Below are positions 51,849-60,470 of a stretch of 64,000 bases of DNA, piece after piece. The translations under genes were made by a program, and so were the position numbers. The stretch's first letter is position 1; each line of letters opens with the position of its first letter. Origin of the DNA: Bradyrhizobium erythrophlei (GTDB lineage: Bacteria > Pseudomonadota > Alphaproteobacteria > Rhizobiales > Xanthobacteraceae); NCBI RefSeq assembly GCF_900129425.1, contig NZ_LT670817.1, positions 806,001 through 870,000 of the forward strand. Reading direction: 5' to 3'. The notes under the pieces were generated by a model. The model ran no database searches, was not told the origin of the DNA, and saw only the letters and a list, made by a program, of their open reading frames with translations.

Positions 51849-52322
51849 CTAGCGCCACTCGACCTTGGTGATCTCATAGGCCTTGGCGCCGCCGGGGGCG
51901 ACGACTTCGACGGAGGCGCCCTTCTTCTTGCCGATCAGCGCGCGCGCCAGGGGCGAGGTGATGGAGATGCGGCCCTTCTTGGCGTCGGCTTCCGGCTCGC
52001 CGACGATCTGCCACACCGCTTTCTTGTCGGTATCCTCGTCGACCAGCGTGACGGTCGCGCCGAACTTGATGGTGTCCCCGGAGAGCTTGCTGATATCGAT
52101 GATATCGGCGCGCGCAAGCTTGTCTTCCAGCTCGGCGATACGGCCTTCGTTGTGGGCCTGCTCTTCCTTCGCGGCGTGATATTCCGCGTTCTCCGAAAGG
52201 TCGCCATGCGAGCGCGCCTCGGCGATATGCTCGATGATGCGCGGACGCTCCACCGACTGGCGCTGCTTCAATTCGACCTCAAGGGCGGCATAGCCGCCGG
52301 CGGTCATCGGAACCTTTTCCAT
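51849..52322 (-). CDS. greA: Transcription elongation factor GreA
   Basis: A 157-residue GreA, which rescues backtracked RNA polymerase by stimulating transcript cleavage. The coiled coil (residues about 12-75) includes RPRIIEHIAEARSHGDLSENAEYHAAKEEQ, with the acidic tip DLSENAEY. The C-terminal FKBP-like domain includes VGEPEADAKKGRISITSPLARALIG. Two adjacent ATGs (52325 and 52322) are possible starts. A terminator follows. carB lies immediately upstream on the same strand. Confidence 0.96.
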   Translation of the reverse strand: MEKVPMTAGGYAALEVELKQRQSVERPRIIEHIAEARSHGDLSENAEYHAAKEEQAHNEGRIAELEDKLARADIIDISKLSGDTIKFGATVTLVDEDTDKKAVWQIVGEPEADAKKGRISITSPLARALIGKKKGASVEVVAPGGAKAYEITKVEWR

Positions 52323-52497
52323 CATCTCTCTAATCCTTCAATCGCGCGCGCCATCTGGCAGCACGCACGAGACGCTTTTCAGATTGCATTTTCGGGGCGG
52401 TAAGCGCCGAAACAGAACATCCGCATGGCCGGTGAGTTCCAGCCATACCGCCTTTATTGCCAATCGGTTAGCGGGCGTTCCAGCCCGGCCACAGCGA

Positions 52498-55400
52498 TCA
52501 GGGTTCGGAAGAAAAATAACTCTGCAGCGTGCGGACCTCAAGGTCCCCGTCCAGATAGGCGCGGATGCCCTGCGCGGCCGCCACGGCCCCCGAAAGAGTG
52601 GTGTAATATGGCACTTTATGCAAGAGGGCAGCGCGTCGCAACGAGCGGCTGTCGGCCAGCGCCTGCGGCCCCTCCGTGGTGTTGAACACCAGGTGGATGT
52701 CGCCGTTCATGATGGCGTCGACGATATGCGGCCGCCCCTCCAGCACCTTGTTCACTTTTTCGGTCGGGATGCCGAAATCGGTCAGGAAACGCTGCGTGCC
52801 CGAGGTGGCCATCACCTTGAAACCCAGCGAGTATAATAGCCGCACCGCTTCGGCGATCCTGACCTTGTCGATCTCGCGGACGGAAACGAACACCGTGCCC
52901 TTGCGCGGCACCCGGGTGCCGCCGCCGATCTGGCTTTTGGCGAACGCCACTTCGAACGAGCGGTCGATGCCCATCACCTCGCCGGTCGAGCGCATCTCCG
53001 GGCCGAGCACGGTATCGACGCCGGGGAAGCGGGCGAACGGAAATACCGACTCCTTGACGCCGACATGGCCGAGCTTGCGCTTCTTCAATTTGAAGTCCGC
53101 GAGCTTCTCGCCGGCCATCAGCCGGGCGGCGATCTTCGCCACCGGCATGCCGATCACCTTGGCGACGAACGGCACCGTTCGCGACGCCCGCGGATTGACC
53201 TCGAGCACGTAGATGTCGCCGTCCTTGATGGCGTATTGCACATTCATCAGTCCGACCACGTCGAGGCCGAGCGCCAGTTCGCGGGTCTGCCGCTCCAGTT
53301 CGCCGATCATCTGGGCGTCGAGCGAATGCGGCGGCAGCGAGCAGGCGGAGTCGCCGGAGTGAATGCCGGCTTCCTCGATATGCTCCATGATGCCGACGAT
53401 GAAGGTGTCCTCGCCGTCGCACAGGCAGTCAACGTCGATCTCGATGGCGTCGGTCAGATAACGGTCGAACAGCAGCGGATTGGTGCCGAGTACGGTATTG
53501 ATCTGGCCGGTCTTGTCGTTGGGATAACGCGCCTTGACGTCACCCGGCACCAGCTCGGGCAGGGTGCCGAGCAGGTAGTCGCCGAGCTGGCTTTCCTCGC
53601 GGATGATCTGCATGGCGCGGCCGCCGAGCACATAGGACGGACGCACCACCAGCGGCAGTCCGAGATCGGCGGCCACCAGCCGCGCCTGCTCGACCGAATA
53701 GGCGATGCCGTTTTTCGGCTGCTTCAGCCGAAGCTTGTCGAGCACGCGCTTGAAGCGGTCGCGGTCTTCGGCCAGATCGATGGCGTCGGGCGAGGTACCG
53801 AGGATCGGCACGTCGGCCGCCTCCAGCGCGCGGGCGAGTTTCAGCGGGGTCTGGCCACCGAACTGCACGATCACGCCGTGCAGGGTGCCGTTCTTGCGCT
53901 CGGTGGCGATGATTTCGAGCACGTCCTCTGCCGTCAGCGGCTCGAAGTACAATCGATCGGCGGTGTCGTAGTCGGTCGACACCGTTTCCGGATTGCAGTT
54001 GATCATGATGGTTTCATAACCGGCGTCGTGCAGCGCAAAGCACGCATGGCAGCAGCAGTAATCGAACTCGATGCCCTGGCCGATCCGGTTCGGGCCGCCG
54101 CCGAGAATGATGACCTTGTTCTTGTCGGACGGCGCGCTCTCGTCGGCGAGCACGCCGGCGAACGGCGATTCATAGGTCGAATACATATAGGCGGTCGGCG
54201 AGGCGAACTCGGCGGCGCAGGTGTCGATGCGCTTGAACACGGGGCGCACCCCGAGCGCGCGGCGCTGCGCCGTCACGGCGGCCTCGGTGGTCTGCGCCAG
54301 CACCGCCAGCCGGGCGTCGGAGAAACCCATCGCCTTGAGGCTGCGCATCCCGAACGCGTTGGCGGGCAGGCCGCTGTTCTTGATCTTGCTCTCCATCTCG
54401 ACGATGCCGCGCATCTCCGCCAGAAACCACGGATCGATCTTGCAGGAGGTGAAGATTTCCTCGTTGCTCCAGCCGAGCCGCATCGCCTGCGCCACCTGCA
54501 ACAGACGGTCCGGCGTCGGCGTGCCCAGCGCGGCGCGGACCGCGTTCTTGTCGTCGCTGCGGCCGAGACCCTCGATCTCGATTTCGTCGAGCCCGGTCAG
54601 CCCGGTTTCCAGGCCGCGCAGCGCCTTTTGCAGGCTTTCCTGGAAGGTGCGGCCGATCGCCATCACTTCGCCGACCGATTTCATCGAGGTGGTCAGCGTG
54701 GTGGAGGCGCCGGGAAATTTCTCGAACGCAAAGCGCGGGATCTTGACCACGACGTAGTCGATGGTCGGCTCGAACGAGGCCGGCGTGGCGCCGCCGGTGA
54801 TGTCGTTGGCGATTTCGTCGAGGGTGTAGCCGACCGCGAGCTTGGCGGCGACCTTTGCGATCGGAAAACCGGTCGCCTTCGACGCCAGCGCCGAGGAGCG
54901 CGACACCCGCGGATTCATCTCGATCACGACCATGCGGCCGTCGGCCGGATTGACGCCGAACTGCACGTTGGAGCCGCCGGTCTCGACCCCGATCTCGCGC
55001 AGCACCGCCAGCGAGGCGTCGCGCATGATCTGGTATTCCTTGTCGGTCAAGGTCAGCGCCGGCGCCACCGTGATGGAATCACCGGTGTGCACGCCCATCG
55101 GATCGAGGTTCTCGATCGAGCAGATGATGATGCAATTGTCTTTTTTGTCGCGCACCACCTCCATCTCGAACTCTTTCCACCCCAGCACTGATTCCTCGAT
55201 CAGGACTTCGTCGGTGGGGGAGGCGTCGATGCCGCGTTCGACGATCTCGATGAACTCGGCCTTGGTGTAGGCGATGCCGCCGCCGGTGCCGCCCATGGTG
55301 AAGGAGGGGCGGATGATCGCGGGCAGGCCGATGTCGTCGAGCGCACGCAGGCCGTCCGGCAAATTCTTGATCTGCACCGAGCGCGGCGTTTCCAGCCCGA

Positions 55401-55830
55401 TCCGGGTCATGGCTTCGCGGAAACGGCCGCGATCCTCGGCCTTGTCGATGGCGTCGGCGGTGGCGCCGATCATCTCGACGTCGAACTTGGCGAGAGTTCC
55501 TTGCTTGCGCAGCGACAGCGCGCAGTTCAGGGCGGTCTGGCCGCCCATGGTGGGCAACAGCGCAAAGCCGCCGGGAACGACGTGCCGTTCCTTCTCGATG
55601 ATCTTGGCAACGATTTCCGGCGTGATCGGCTCGATATAGGTGGCGTCGGCCAATTCCGGGTCGGTCATGATGGTGGCCGGATTGGAATTGACCAGGACGA
55701 TGCGATAGCCCTCTTCCTTCAGCGTCTTGACCGCCTGGGTGCCGGAATAATCGAATTCGCAGGCCTGGCCGATCACGATGGGACCGGCGCCGATGATCAG
55801 GATGGTGGAAATGTCGGTTCTTTTGGGCAT
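52498..55830 (-). CDS. carB: Carbamoyl-phosphate synthase large subunit
   Basis: A 1110-residue CarB, which makes carbamoyl phosphate from bicarbonate, ATP and ammonia delivered by CarA, for arginine and pyrimidine synthesis. Two homologous ATP-grasp halves are present. The first starts ILIIGAGPIVIGQACEFDYSG; the second has VIILGGGPNRIGQGIEFDYCC. GGTGGGIAY and the conserved EINPR-like EMNPRVSRSS and EVNPRASRT are visible. The MGS-like allosteric domain is at the C-terminus (TVFVSVREIDK). The ATG at 55830 is used. A terminator-like hairpin lies just upstream. carA is about 3.3 kb to the right. Confidence 0.97.
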   Translation of the reverse strand: MPKRTDISTILIIGAGPIVIGQACEFDYSGTQAVKTLKEEGYRIVLVNSNPATIMTDPELADATYIEPITPEIVAKIIEKERHVVPGGFALLPTMGGQTALNCALSLRKQGTLAKFDVEMIGATADAIDKAEDRGRFREAMTRIGLETPRSVQIKNLPDGLRALDDIGLPAIIRPSFTMGGTGGGIAYTKAEFIEIVERGIDASPTDEVLIEESVLGWKEFEMEVVRDKKDNCIIICSIENLDPMGVHTGDSITVAPALTLTDKEYQIMRDASLAVLREIGVETGGSNVQFGVNPADGRMVVIEMNPRVSRSSALASKATGFPIAKVAAKLAVGYTLDEIANDITGGATPASFEPTIDYVVVKIPRFAFEKFPGASTTLTTSMKSVGEVMAIGRTFQESLQKALRGLETGLTGLDEIEIEGLGRSDDKNAVRAALGTPTPDRLLQVAQAMRLGWSNEEIFTSCKIDPWFLAEMRGIVEMESKIKNSGLPANAFGMRSLKAMGFSDARLAVLAQTTEAAVTAQRRALGVRPVFKRIDTCAAEFASPTAYMYSTYESPFAGVLADESAPSDKNKVIILGGGPNRIGQGIEFDYCCCHACFALHDAGYETIMINCNPETVSTDYDTADRLYFEPLTAEDVLEIIATERKNGTLHGVIVQFGGQTPLKLARALEAADVPILGTSPDAIDLAEDRDRFKRVLDKLRLKQPKNGIAYSVEQARLVAADLGLPLVVRPSYVLGGRAMQIIREESQLGDYLLGTLPELVPGDVKARYPNDKTGQINTVLGTNPLLFDRYLTDAIEIDVDCLCDGEDTFIVGIMEHIEEAGIHSGDSACSLPPHSLDAQMIGELERQTRELALGLDVVGLMNVQYAIKDGDIYVLEVNPRASRTVPFVAKVIGMPVAKIAARLMAGEKLADFKLKKRKLGHVGVKESVFPFARFPGVDTVLGPEMRSTGEVMGIDRSFEVAFAKSQIGGGTRVPRKGTVFVSVREIDKVRIAEAVRLLYSLGFKVMATSGTQRFLTDFGIPTEKVNKVLEGRPHIVDAIMNGDIHLVFNTTEGPQALADSRSLRRAALLHKVPYYTTLSGAVAAAQGIRAYLDGDLEVRTLQSYFSSEP

Positions 55831-55858
55831 CAAGTCTCACGGACAGGGAATTAGGCAC

Positions 55859-55889
55859 AAAAAAAGGGCGCGCATACCGCGCGTCCCTT
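55859..55889 (-). terminator. Terminator or attenuator just upstream of carB
   Basis: On the - strand, GGG-A-CGCGC/GCGCGCCC arms with one bulge are followed by seven T residues. The T run ends 29 bases before the carB ATG, so the hairpin could attenuate carB or end transcription coming from the tRNA-like gene. Confidence 0.65.
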
Positions 55890-56095
55890 GACCCCTAGCG
55901 CCAGGTTGCCCTTGCGCGCGGGGTGGTCTTTAGAACAGATTCCGCAACCGCGAAAGAGCCTTAAAGGCCCCATCAACCGGCATTTGGGCGTTTGAACCCG
56001 CGGAACCCGCCTACGCTCTTCGAGCTACGGCGCGGCAGCCTTCGTCGGAAGGCGGGAAGCGGCTTGCCGAGCCGAAGCTGCGGAGCAGCGAAGGC

Positions 56096-56172
56096 TGGAG
56101 GCCCGGCCTGGATTTGAACCAGGATAAAGAGCAATGCACTGCTCCCGCGTCGACGCTTTCCGCCACCGGGCC
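56096..56172 (-). tRNA. tRNA-Cys-like gene with an unusual anticodon arm
   Basis: A 77-base cloverleaf with encoded CCA. It has a perfect acceptor stem (GGCCCGG/CCGGGCC), discriminator T, and a D-stem GCG/CGC with the G13-A22 pair typical of tRNA-Cys. The T-arm is CCTGG-TTCAAAT-CCAGG. The anticodon arm is odd: GGAGC/GCTCT enclose eight bases (AGTGCATT) in which T-GCA can be read. Extending the stem to GGGAGCA/TGCTCTT leaves a six-base loop. The D-loop (AAAGCGTCG) lacks the usual GG. It is either a divergent or a decaying tRNA-Cys. Confidence 0.6.
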
Positions 56173-56244
56173 GATCCCGTTATCGCCGATCACGCCGGGG
56201 CGGGCCATGTTTACCGCTGATTAAGGATAACCGGTCGGCGCCGA

Positions 56245-56988
56245 CTAAAACGCGGGCCACGCCACGAACGTCATCCGCCATGGATTGTGCCCGATATTGG
56301 AATGGGCGCGCGAGGCGGTAAATCCGGCTGCCGCGAGCTTCGCGACCATCTCGGTTTCGCCGTAACGCTGCAGCCCGACGCGCGCGCGCAATTGCCGGTA
56401 GTCCGACAATGCGGTTGAGACCAGCCCGATCAGGGCGTCTTTGAGGAAGCCATGGGTCGCCGCGAAGCGCAGCAGCGCGATCACGTCTCTGGCCATGCCG
56501 ACCTCAGGGCGCAAAACGTCGCCCAGCACCAGCCGGCCGCCCGGTTTCAATAGCCGCCGGATCACCGCGAAAGCCTGATCGAGGTCGCCCGGCGCCATGT
56601 ATTGGACCACCGAATTCATCACCGCGAGATCGATGGAATTTTCCTCCATTTTCCGCAAATCATCGAGCGAACGGACCCTGATTTTGGTGTTCGGGGCAAA
56701 CCGGGCGATCAGCCGGCCGCGCACGCCCGGCGCGGGCTCGGCGAGGTAGAGCTTGCCGCAGGCCTCCGCTACCCGTGCGGCTGACAAGGCCTCGCCGCAG
56801 GCATAATCCAGCACCACCGCATCGGCTGATGGGATGTAGCCGATGATGTCCCTGGCGATCAGCTGAAAATGCAGGTCGCGATGCAGCCTGCTCGCATAAA
56901 TCGTATGCGTGGAATCGTAGTAGTCGATCCAATCGTCCATGGTCGCGGGAGTCCGGCAAAACAGGGGTTCCGGCGGGGGAACCGGCAT
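56245..56988 (-). CDS. Class I SAM-dependent methyltransferase
   Basis: A 247-residue protein with the Rossmann methyltransferase fold. Motif I VVLDYACGEALSA binds SAM, LYLAEPAPGVRGRL is motif II, and DLAVMNSVVQYMAP with LLKPGGRLVLGDVL are motifs IV-V. The C-terminal part (DYRQLRARVGLQRYGETEMV) is of the type seen in UbiE-like and small-molecule enzymes. Substrate unknown. Divergent from dps. Confidence 0.9.
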   Translation of the reverse strand: MPVPPPEPLFCRTPATMDDWIDYYDSTHTIYASRLHRDLHFQLIARDIIGYIPSADAVVLDYACGEALSAARVAEACGKLYLAEPAPGVRGRLIARFAPNTKIRVRSLDDLRKMEENSIDLAVMNSVVQYMAPGDLDQAFAVIRRLLKPGGRLVLGDVLRPEVGMARDVIALLRFAATHGFLKDALIGLVSTALSDYRQLRARVGLQRYGETEMVAKLAAAGFTASRAHSNIGHNPWRMTFVAWPAF

Positions 56989-57066
56989 CTACATGATGCG
57001 TTAGATGGTCCGGCGGCCGGTGTCCAACGCCGTCAATGTCCGGGTTTCCTAACAGGAAGGTGCATC

Positions 57067-57594
57067 GTGAGCAAAGCCAAGTCTGACAAAGTGTCTCCCG
57101 ATCTCGATACGCCCACTGATCTGCCGCCGGCGGCGGTCGAGAAGATCTCGGCGGCCCTCAACGTGCTGCTGGCGGATGCCTTCGCGCTCTACCTGAAGAC
57201 CAAGAATTTCCACTGGCATGTCAGCGGACGGCACTTCCACGACTATCATCTGATGCTCGACGACCAATCGGATGCGATCTTCGCGAGCACCGATCAACTC
57301 GCCGAACGCGTCCGCAAGCTCGGCGGCACCACGCTGCGCTCGATCGGTCAGGTCAGCAAATTGCAGACCATCAAGGACAACAACGAAGAATATGTCCCGC
57401 CGCGCGAGATGCTGCGCGAGCTGATGGAGGACAACAAGCACATGGCCGCCGCGATGCGAAAGGCCCACGAACTCTGCGACGACCACAAGGATTCCGGTAC
57501 CGCCGGGCTATTGGAAACCTTCATCGACGAAACCGAACGCCGCACCTGGTTCCTGTTCGAAGCCAGCCGCCAGGAAGGCAGCAACGCGGCGTAG
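57067..57594 (+). CDS. dps: Dps family ferritin-like DNA-binding protein
   Basis: A 175-residue Dps, a dodecameric mini-ferritin that oxidises and stores iron and protects DNA from peroxide. KNFHWHVSGRHFHDYHLMLDDQSDAI (in two parts: FHWHVSG with His51, then HLMLDDQSD) holds the inter-subunit ferroxidase ligands. The N-terminal tail SKAKSDKVS is Lys-rich and suited to DNA contact. GTG start at 57067 with AGGAAGG upstream; the open frame extends further but is not conserved there. Next to a methyltransferase on the opposite strand. Confidence 0.93.
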   Translation: MSKAKSDKVSPDLDTPTDLPPAAVEKISAALNVLLADAFALYLKTKNFHWHVSGRHFHDYHLMLDDQSDAIFASTDQLAERVRKLGGTTLRSIGQVSKLQTIKDNNEEYVPPREMLRELMEDNKHMAAAMRKAHELCDDHKDSGTAGLLETFIDETERRTWFLFEASRQEGSNAA

Positions 57595-57659
57595 ATGCGG
57601 TTGCTGGCTCGCTTTGCGCAAAGCCTCGAGTGGAAAGGGCAAAGAAAAGAATCGGCGCC

Positions 57660-57820
57660 AGTCGCATCGCCCTCTCCCCTTGCGGGAGAGGGCATCACTG
57701 GCGCCAACAACAATTTCGCTGCGGTGAGGGGTTGGCTCCGCAAGCGCTTCGCTCGCGGACAGAACCCCTCATCCGGCAGCCTTCGGCTGCCACCTTCTCC
57801 CGCAAGGGGAGAAGGAAAGA
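57660..57820. repeat. Palindromic intergenic repeat (CTCTCCCCTTGCGGGAGAG type)
   Basis: CTCTCCCCTTGCGGGAGAGG at the left, CCTTCTCCCGCAAGGGGAGAAGG at the right and internal inverted repeats such as GCAGCCTTCGGCTGC. The same family is present at 61730-61855, where the IS element interrupts it. It separates convergent dps and cupin genes. Confidence 0.75.
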
Positions 57821-57832
57821 GGGCACGCGCAA

Positions 57833-58360
57833 TTAGCGCCGCTTCCACAACCTCACCAGCGGACCATCTGCCCCCATCACCGGGTCGGTCTTCGGCAGTT
57901 TGACCGCCGGAATCGTCTTCAGCGCTTTCCGGTGATTTTCGGGCGTCGGCCGCGTGACGTGCATTTTCGGGCCGGGCGGATACGCCCCGACCACGGAAAA
58001 ATCAGAACTCGCCGACAGGCATTGATGGCCGGTGCCGGCGGGGAGAATGGCGACATCGCCGGCCGCGATCTCGAATTCCTTGCCGCCGTCGCCGCCGAAG
58101 CGGACCCGGGCATGGCCGCGCGCGACGCCGAGCGCTTCGTGCACCGTCGCGTGATAGTGCAGGTAATCGTAGACGCCGTTGCGCCACATATCGCCCCAGC
58201 CATTGGCGCCGAACAGTCCCTCGATTGTTTTCTCGGGGTGGTCGCTATCGACTGAAATCGCCCGCTTGTAGACCAGAAACGGCATCGGGTTGTTGGGGAC
58301 TGACCCGTCGTCCGCAAAGACGAAGGCGAGCGGTTCGACGTCCGCGCTGACGACTGACAT
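57833..58360 (-). CDS. Cupin-domain protein (175 aa)
   Basis: A 175-residue protein with a cupin fold: YLHYHATVHEALGVARGHARVRFGG gives cupin motif 1, and AGDVAILPAGTGHQCL gives motif 2 with its His. The N-terminal extension (SVPNNPMPFLVYKRAISV) and the tail RPTPENHRKAL are shared by a rhizobial family of unknown function. I take the ATG at 58360, with GGGAGA upstream. Metal binding likely; reaction unknown. Confidence 0.82.
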   Translation of the reverse strand: MSVVSADVEPLAFVFADDGSVPNNPMPFLVYKRAISVDSDHPEKTIEGLFGANGWGDMWRNGVYDYLHYHATVHEALGVARGHARVRFGGDGGKEFEIAAGDVAILPAGTGHQCLSASSDFSVVGAYPPGPKMHVTRPTPENHRKALKTIPAVKLPKTDPVMGADGPLVRLWKRR

Positions 58361-58454
58361 GGCCATTCTCCCGTGCTTGAGGATGAGCGCGGATTCAACC
58401 GATGTCAGCGCTTCACGTTCCCTTCGCGGTTTGCGTTGTCGTTTATTTGGCCGT

Positions 58455-58925
58455 TTACTTTGCCGTTTCCTTGGGGATCTCGAACACCAGGCAGGTCGTG
58501 GTGGCATGGGCGAGCAAGCGGCCCTTGCTGTCGGTGATCCGCGCCTCGGCGGTCGCGGTGCGGACCGCGCCGGTATCCCTGGTCATGCCCCGGATAAAAC
58601 TGATCTTGAATTCGAGCGTGGTATAGCCGGTCCCCGGCGGCAGCATCGAGTGGACCGCAAGCCCCATCGCCGAATCAAGCAAAGTGGCGGCATAGCCGCC
58701 ATGCACCGAGCCGATCGGATTGTAATGCCGGAAGCCGGGAACGCTGTGCATCACCACCACGCCCGGCTCGGCCGTGGAGTCGAAGGGCTCGATGGTCTGC
58801 ATGATCGGCGGCGCCGGCAATGTTCCGTCGAAGATGGCGCGGACGAAATCGATACCCGCCATCGATGCCATCACTTGGGGAGGCGTGACGCCGTATTCGA
58901 CGGCGGGGGCGGATGGATCGTCCAT
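58455..58925 (-). CDS. PaaI-family hotdog thioesterase
   Basis: A 156-residue hotdog-fold acyl-CoA thioesterase. PGFRHYNPIGSVHGGYAATLLDSAMGLAVHS carries the family's His-Gly-Gly and the catalytic acid on the long helix, and TTLEFKISFIRGM is the central strand. Hydrolyses aryl- or acyl-CoA. Follows a cupin gene in the same direction. Confidence 0.9.
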   Translation of the reverse strand: MDDPSAPAVEYGVTPPQVMASMAGIDFVRAIFDGTLPAPPIMQTIEPFDSTAEPGVVVMHSVPGFRHYNPIGSVHGGYAATLLDSAMGLAVHSMLPPGTGYTTLEFKISFIRGMTRDTGAVRTATAEARITDSKGRLLAHATTTCLVFEIPKETAK

Positions 58926-59010
58926 GGGGGCGGTTCCTGCGGCGGTGTATGATGATGGACATCATATTAAATGCTCGGGCGGCCCGCCAGCGCTTTTGAT
59001 CCCACTCATT

Positions 59011-59087
59011 CGTCACGCCCGGACTTGATCCGGGCATCCATCATTCTTCGAAAAAGCTGGATTGCCGGGTCAAGCCCGGCAATGACG
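59011..59087. repeat. Short palindromic repeat between the thioesterase and carA
   Basis: CGTCACGCCCGGACTTGATCC and the following GGCATCCATC, with GCCGGGTCAAGCCCGGC inside and AATGACG at the end. It belongs to the family of GTCAT/CCGG dispersed repeats seen elsewhere here, but with different inner sequence. Confidence 0.7.
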
Positions 59088-59119
59088 AGTTAGAGAGTCC
59101 CTGCGGTGCAGGGGAGCCT

Positions 59120-60310
59120 CTACCCGCCCTTGTTCGCCCGCATCAAATCCGCGAACCGCTTGAACAGGTAATGCGAGTCGCGCGGGCCGGGCGAGGCTTC
59201 GGGGTGGTACTGCACCGAGAATACCGGCTTGCCGTCGAGCTGGATGCCGCAATTGGAGCCGTCGAACAGCGAGATGTGGGTCTGGGTTGCTCCCTCGGGC
59301 AGGGTCGCCTGATCCACGGCAAAGCCGTGGTTCATCGAGGTGATTTCCACCTTGCCGGTGGTCTCGTCCTTGACCGGATGATTGGCGCCGTGATGGCCCT
59401 GATGCATCTTCTTGGTCTTGGCGCCGACGGCGAGGCCCAGCATCTGATGTCCCAAACAAATGCCGAAGGTCGGCATGCCCGAATTGATGACCTGCTGGAT
59501 CACCGGCACGGCATATTTGCCGGTCGCGGCGGGATCGCCGGGGCCGTTGGAGAGGAACACGCCGTCGGGCTTCATCGCCAGGATGTCCTCGGCCGAGGTG
59601 GTCGCCGGCACCACCGTCACCTTGCAGCCTTCGCCGGCGAGCAGCCGCAGGATGTTGCGCTTGATGCCGTAGTCGATGGCGACGACGTTGAACTCGGGCG
59701 CGGTTTGGCGGCCAAAACCTTTTTCCCAGGCCCACGGCGTCTCGTCCCAGGTGAAGCGCTGGCCCGACGTCACCATCGGCACCAGGTCCATGCCTTCGAG
59801 GCCGGGCCATTCGCGCGCCTCTTCCTTGAGCCCGTGCAGGTCGAAGTGGCCGTCTTTGGCGTGGGCGATCACGGCGTTCGGCATGCCCTTGCTGCGGATC
59901 AGCGCGGTCAGCGCGCGGGTATCGATTCCGGAAAGACCGATGATGCCGCGCGCCCTCAGCCATTGGTCGAGATGGCGCGAAGCGCGGTAATTCGACGGGT
60001 CGGTGATGGCGGAGCGCAGGATCACTCCGCGGGCGCCCGGCGTCGCCGCCATGTTCACGGTTTCGATGTCTTCGTCGTTGGTGCCGACATTGCCGATATG
60101 CGGAAAGGTGAAGGTGATGAGCTGCCCGGCATAGGAGGGATCGGTGAGAATCTCCTCATAGCCGGTCATCGCGGTGTTGAAGCAGACTTCGCCGACCGCG
60201 TGGCCTTCCGCGCCGAGGCCGAAGCCTTCCAGCACGGTGCCATCGGCAAGCACGAGGAGCGCGGTCGGTTTGTGATCCGGCCAGGCTGAGGGGTTTTCAG
60301 GGGTTGTCAT
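59120..60310 (-). CDS. carA: Carbamoyl-phosphate synthase small subunit
   Basis: A 396-residue CarA, the glutaminase that feeds ammonia to CarB. The N-terminal CPSase domain (LLVLADGTVLEGFGLGAEG to FNTAMTGYEEILTDPSYAGQ) is followed by the class I glutamine amidotransferase domain. It has TFGICLGHQMLGLA with the nucleophile Cys, and VQYHPEASPGPRDS with His and Glu. The ATG at 60310 gives the usual length. It is divergent from the hydrolase gene and co-oriented with carB, about 3.3 kb away. Confidence 0.97.
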   Translation of the reverse strand: MTTPENPSAWPDHKPTALLVLADGTVLEGFGLGAEGHAVGEVCFNTAMTGYEEILTDPSYAGQLITFTFPHIGNVGTNDEDIETVNMAATPGARGVILRSAITDPSNYRASRHLDQWLRARGIIGLSGIDTRALTALIRSKGMPNAVIAHAKDGHFDLHGLKEEAREWPGLEGMDLVPMVTSGQRFTWDETPWAWEKGFGRQTAPEFNVVAIDYGIKRNILRLLAGEGCKVTVVPATTSAEDILAMKPDGVFLSNGPGDPAATGKYAVPVIQQVINSGMPTFGICLGHQMLGLAVGAKTKKMHQGHHGANHPVKDETTGKVEITSMNHGFAVDQATLPEGATQTHISLFDGSNCGIQLDGKPVFSVQYHPEASPGPRDSHYLFKRFADLMRANKGG

Positions 60311-60470
60311 GAACGCATTACATAGTCGTCGCATGCGCGTGCGTCAAAGCCGGAAACTGCGGATTCACATGCGCTTTCCCGCTGATTTGACAGGCGGCGC
60401 GCGGGTCCTAATCTGCGATTCCCGCCGTCTGATCGATTTACCCCGAAAATTGCCCAATCCGGAGCCGTGC

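Noticed and set aside
53065..55191. 708-codon open frame on + across carB
   Set aside because: It is antisense to the clearly identified carB; its His/Arg/Gly-rich translation is typical of the complement of GC-rich genes.
56011..56208. 65-codon open frame on - over the tRNA-like gene
   Set aside because: It translates the tRNA sequence itself and has no independent support.
59171..60289. 372-codon open frame on + across carA
   Set aside because: Antisense to carA, no ribosome-binding site and no domain.
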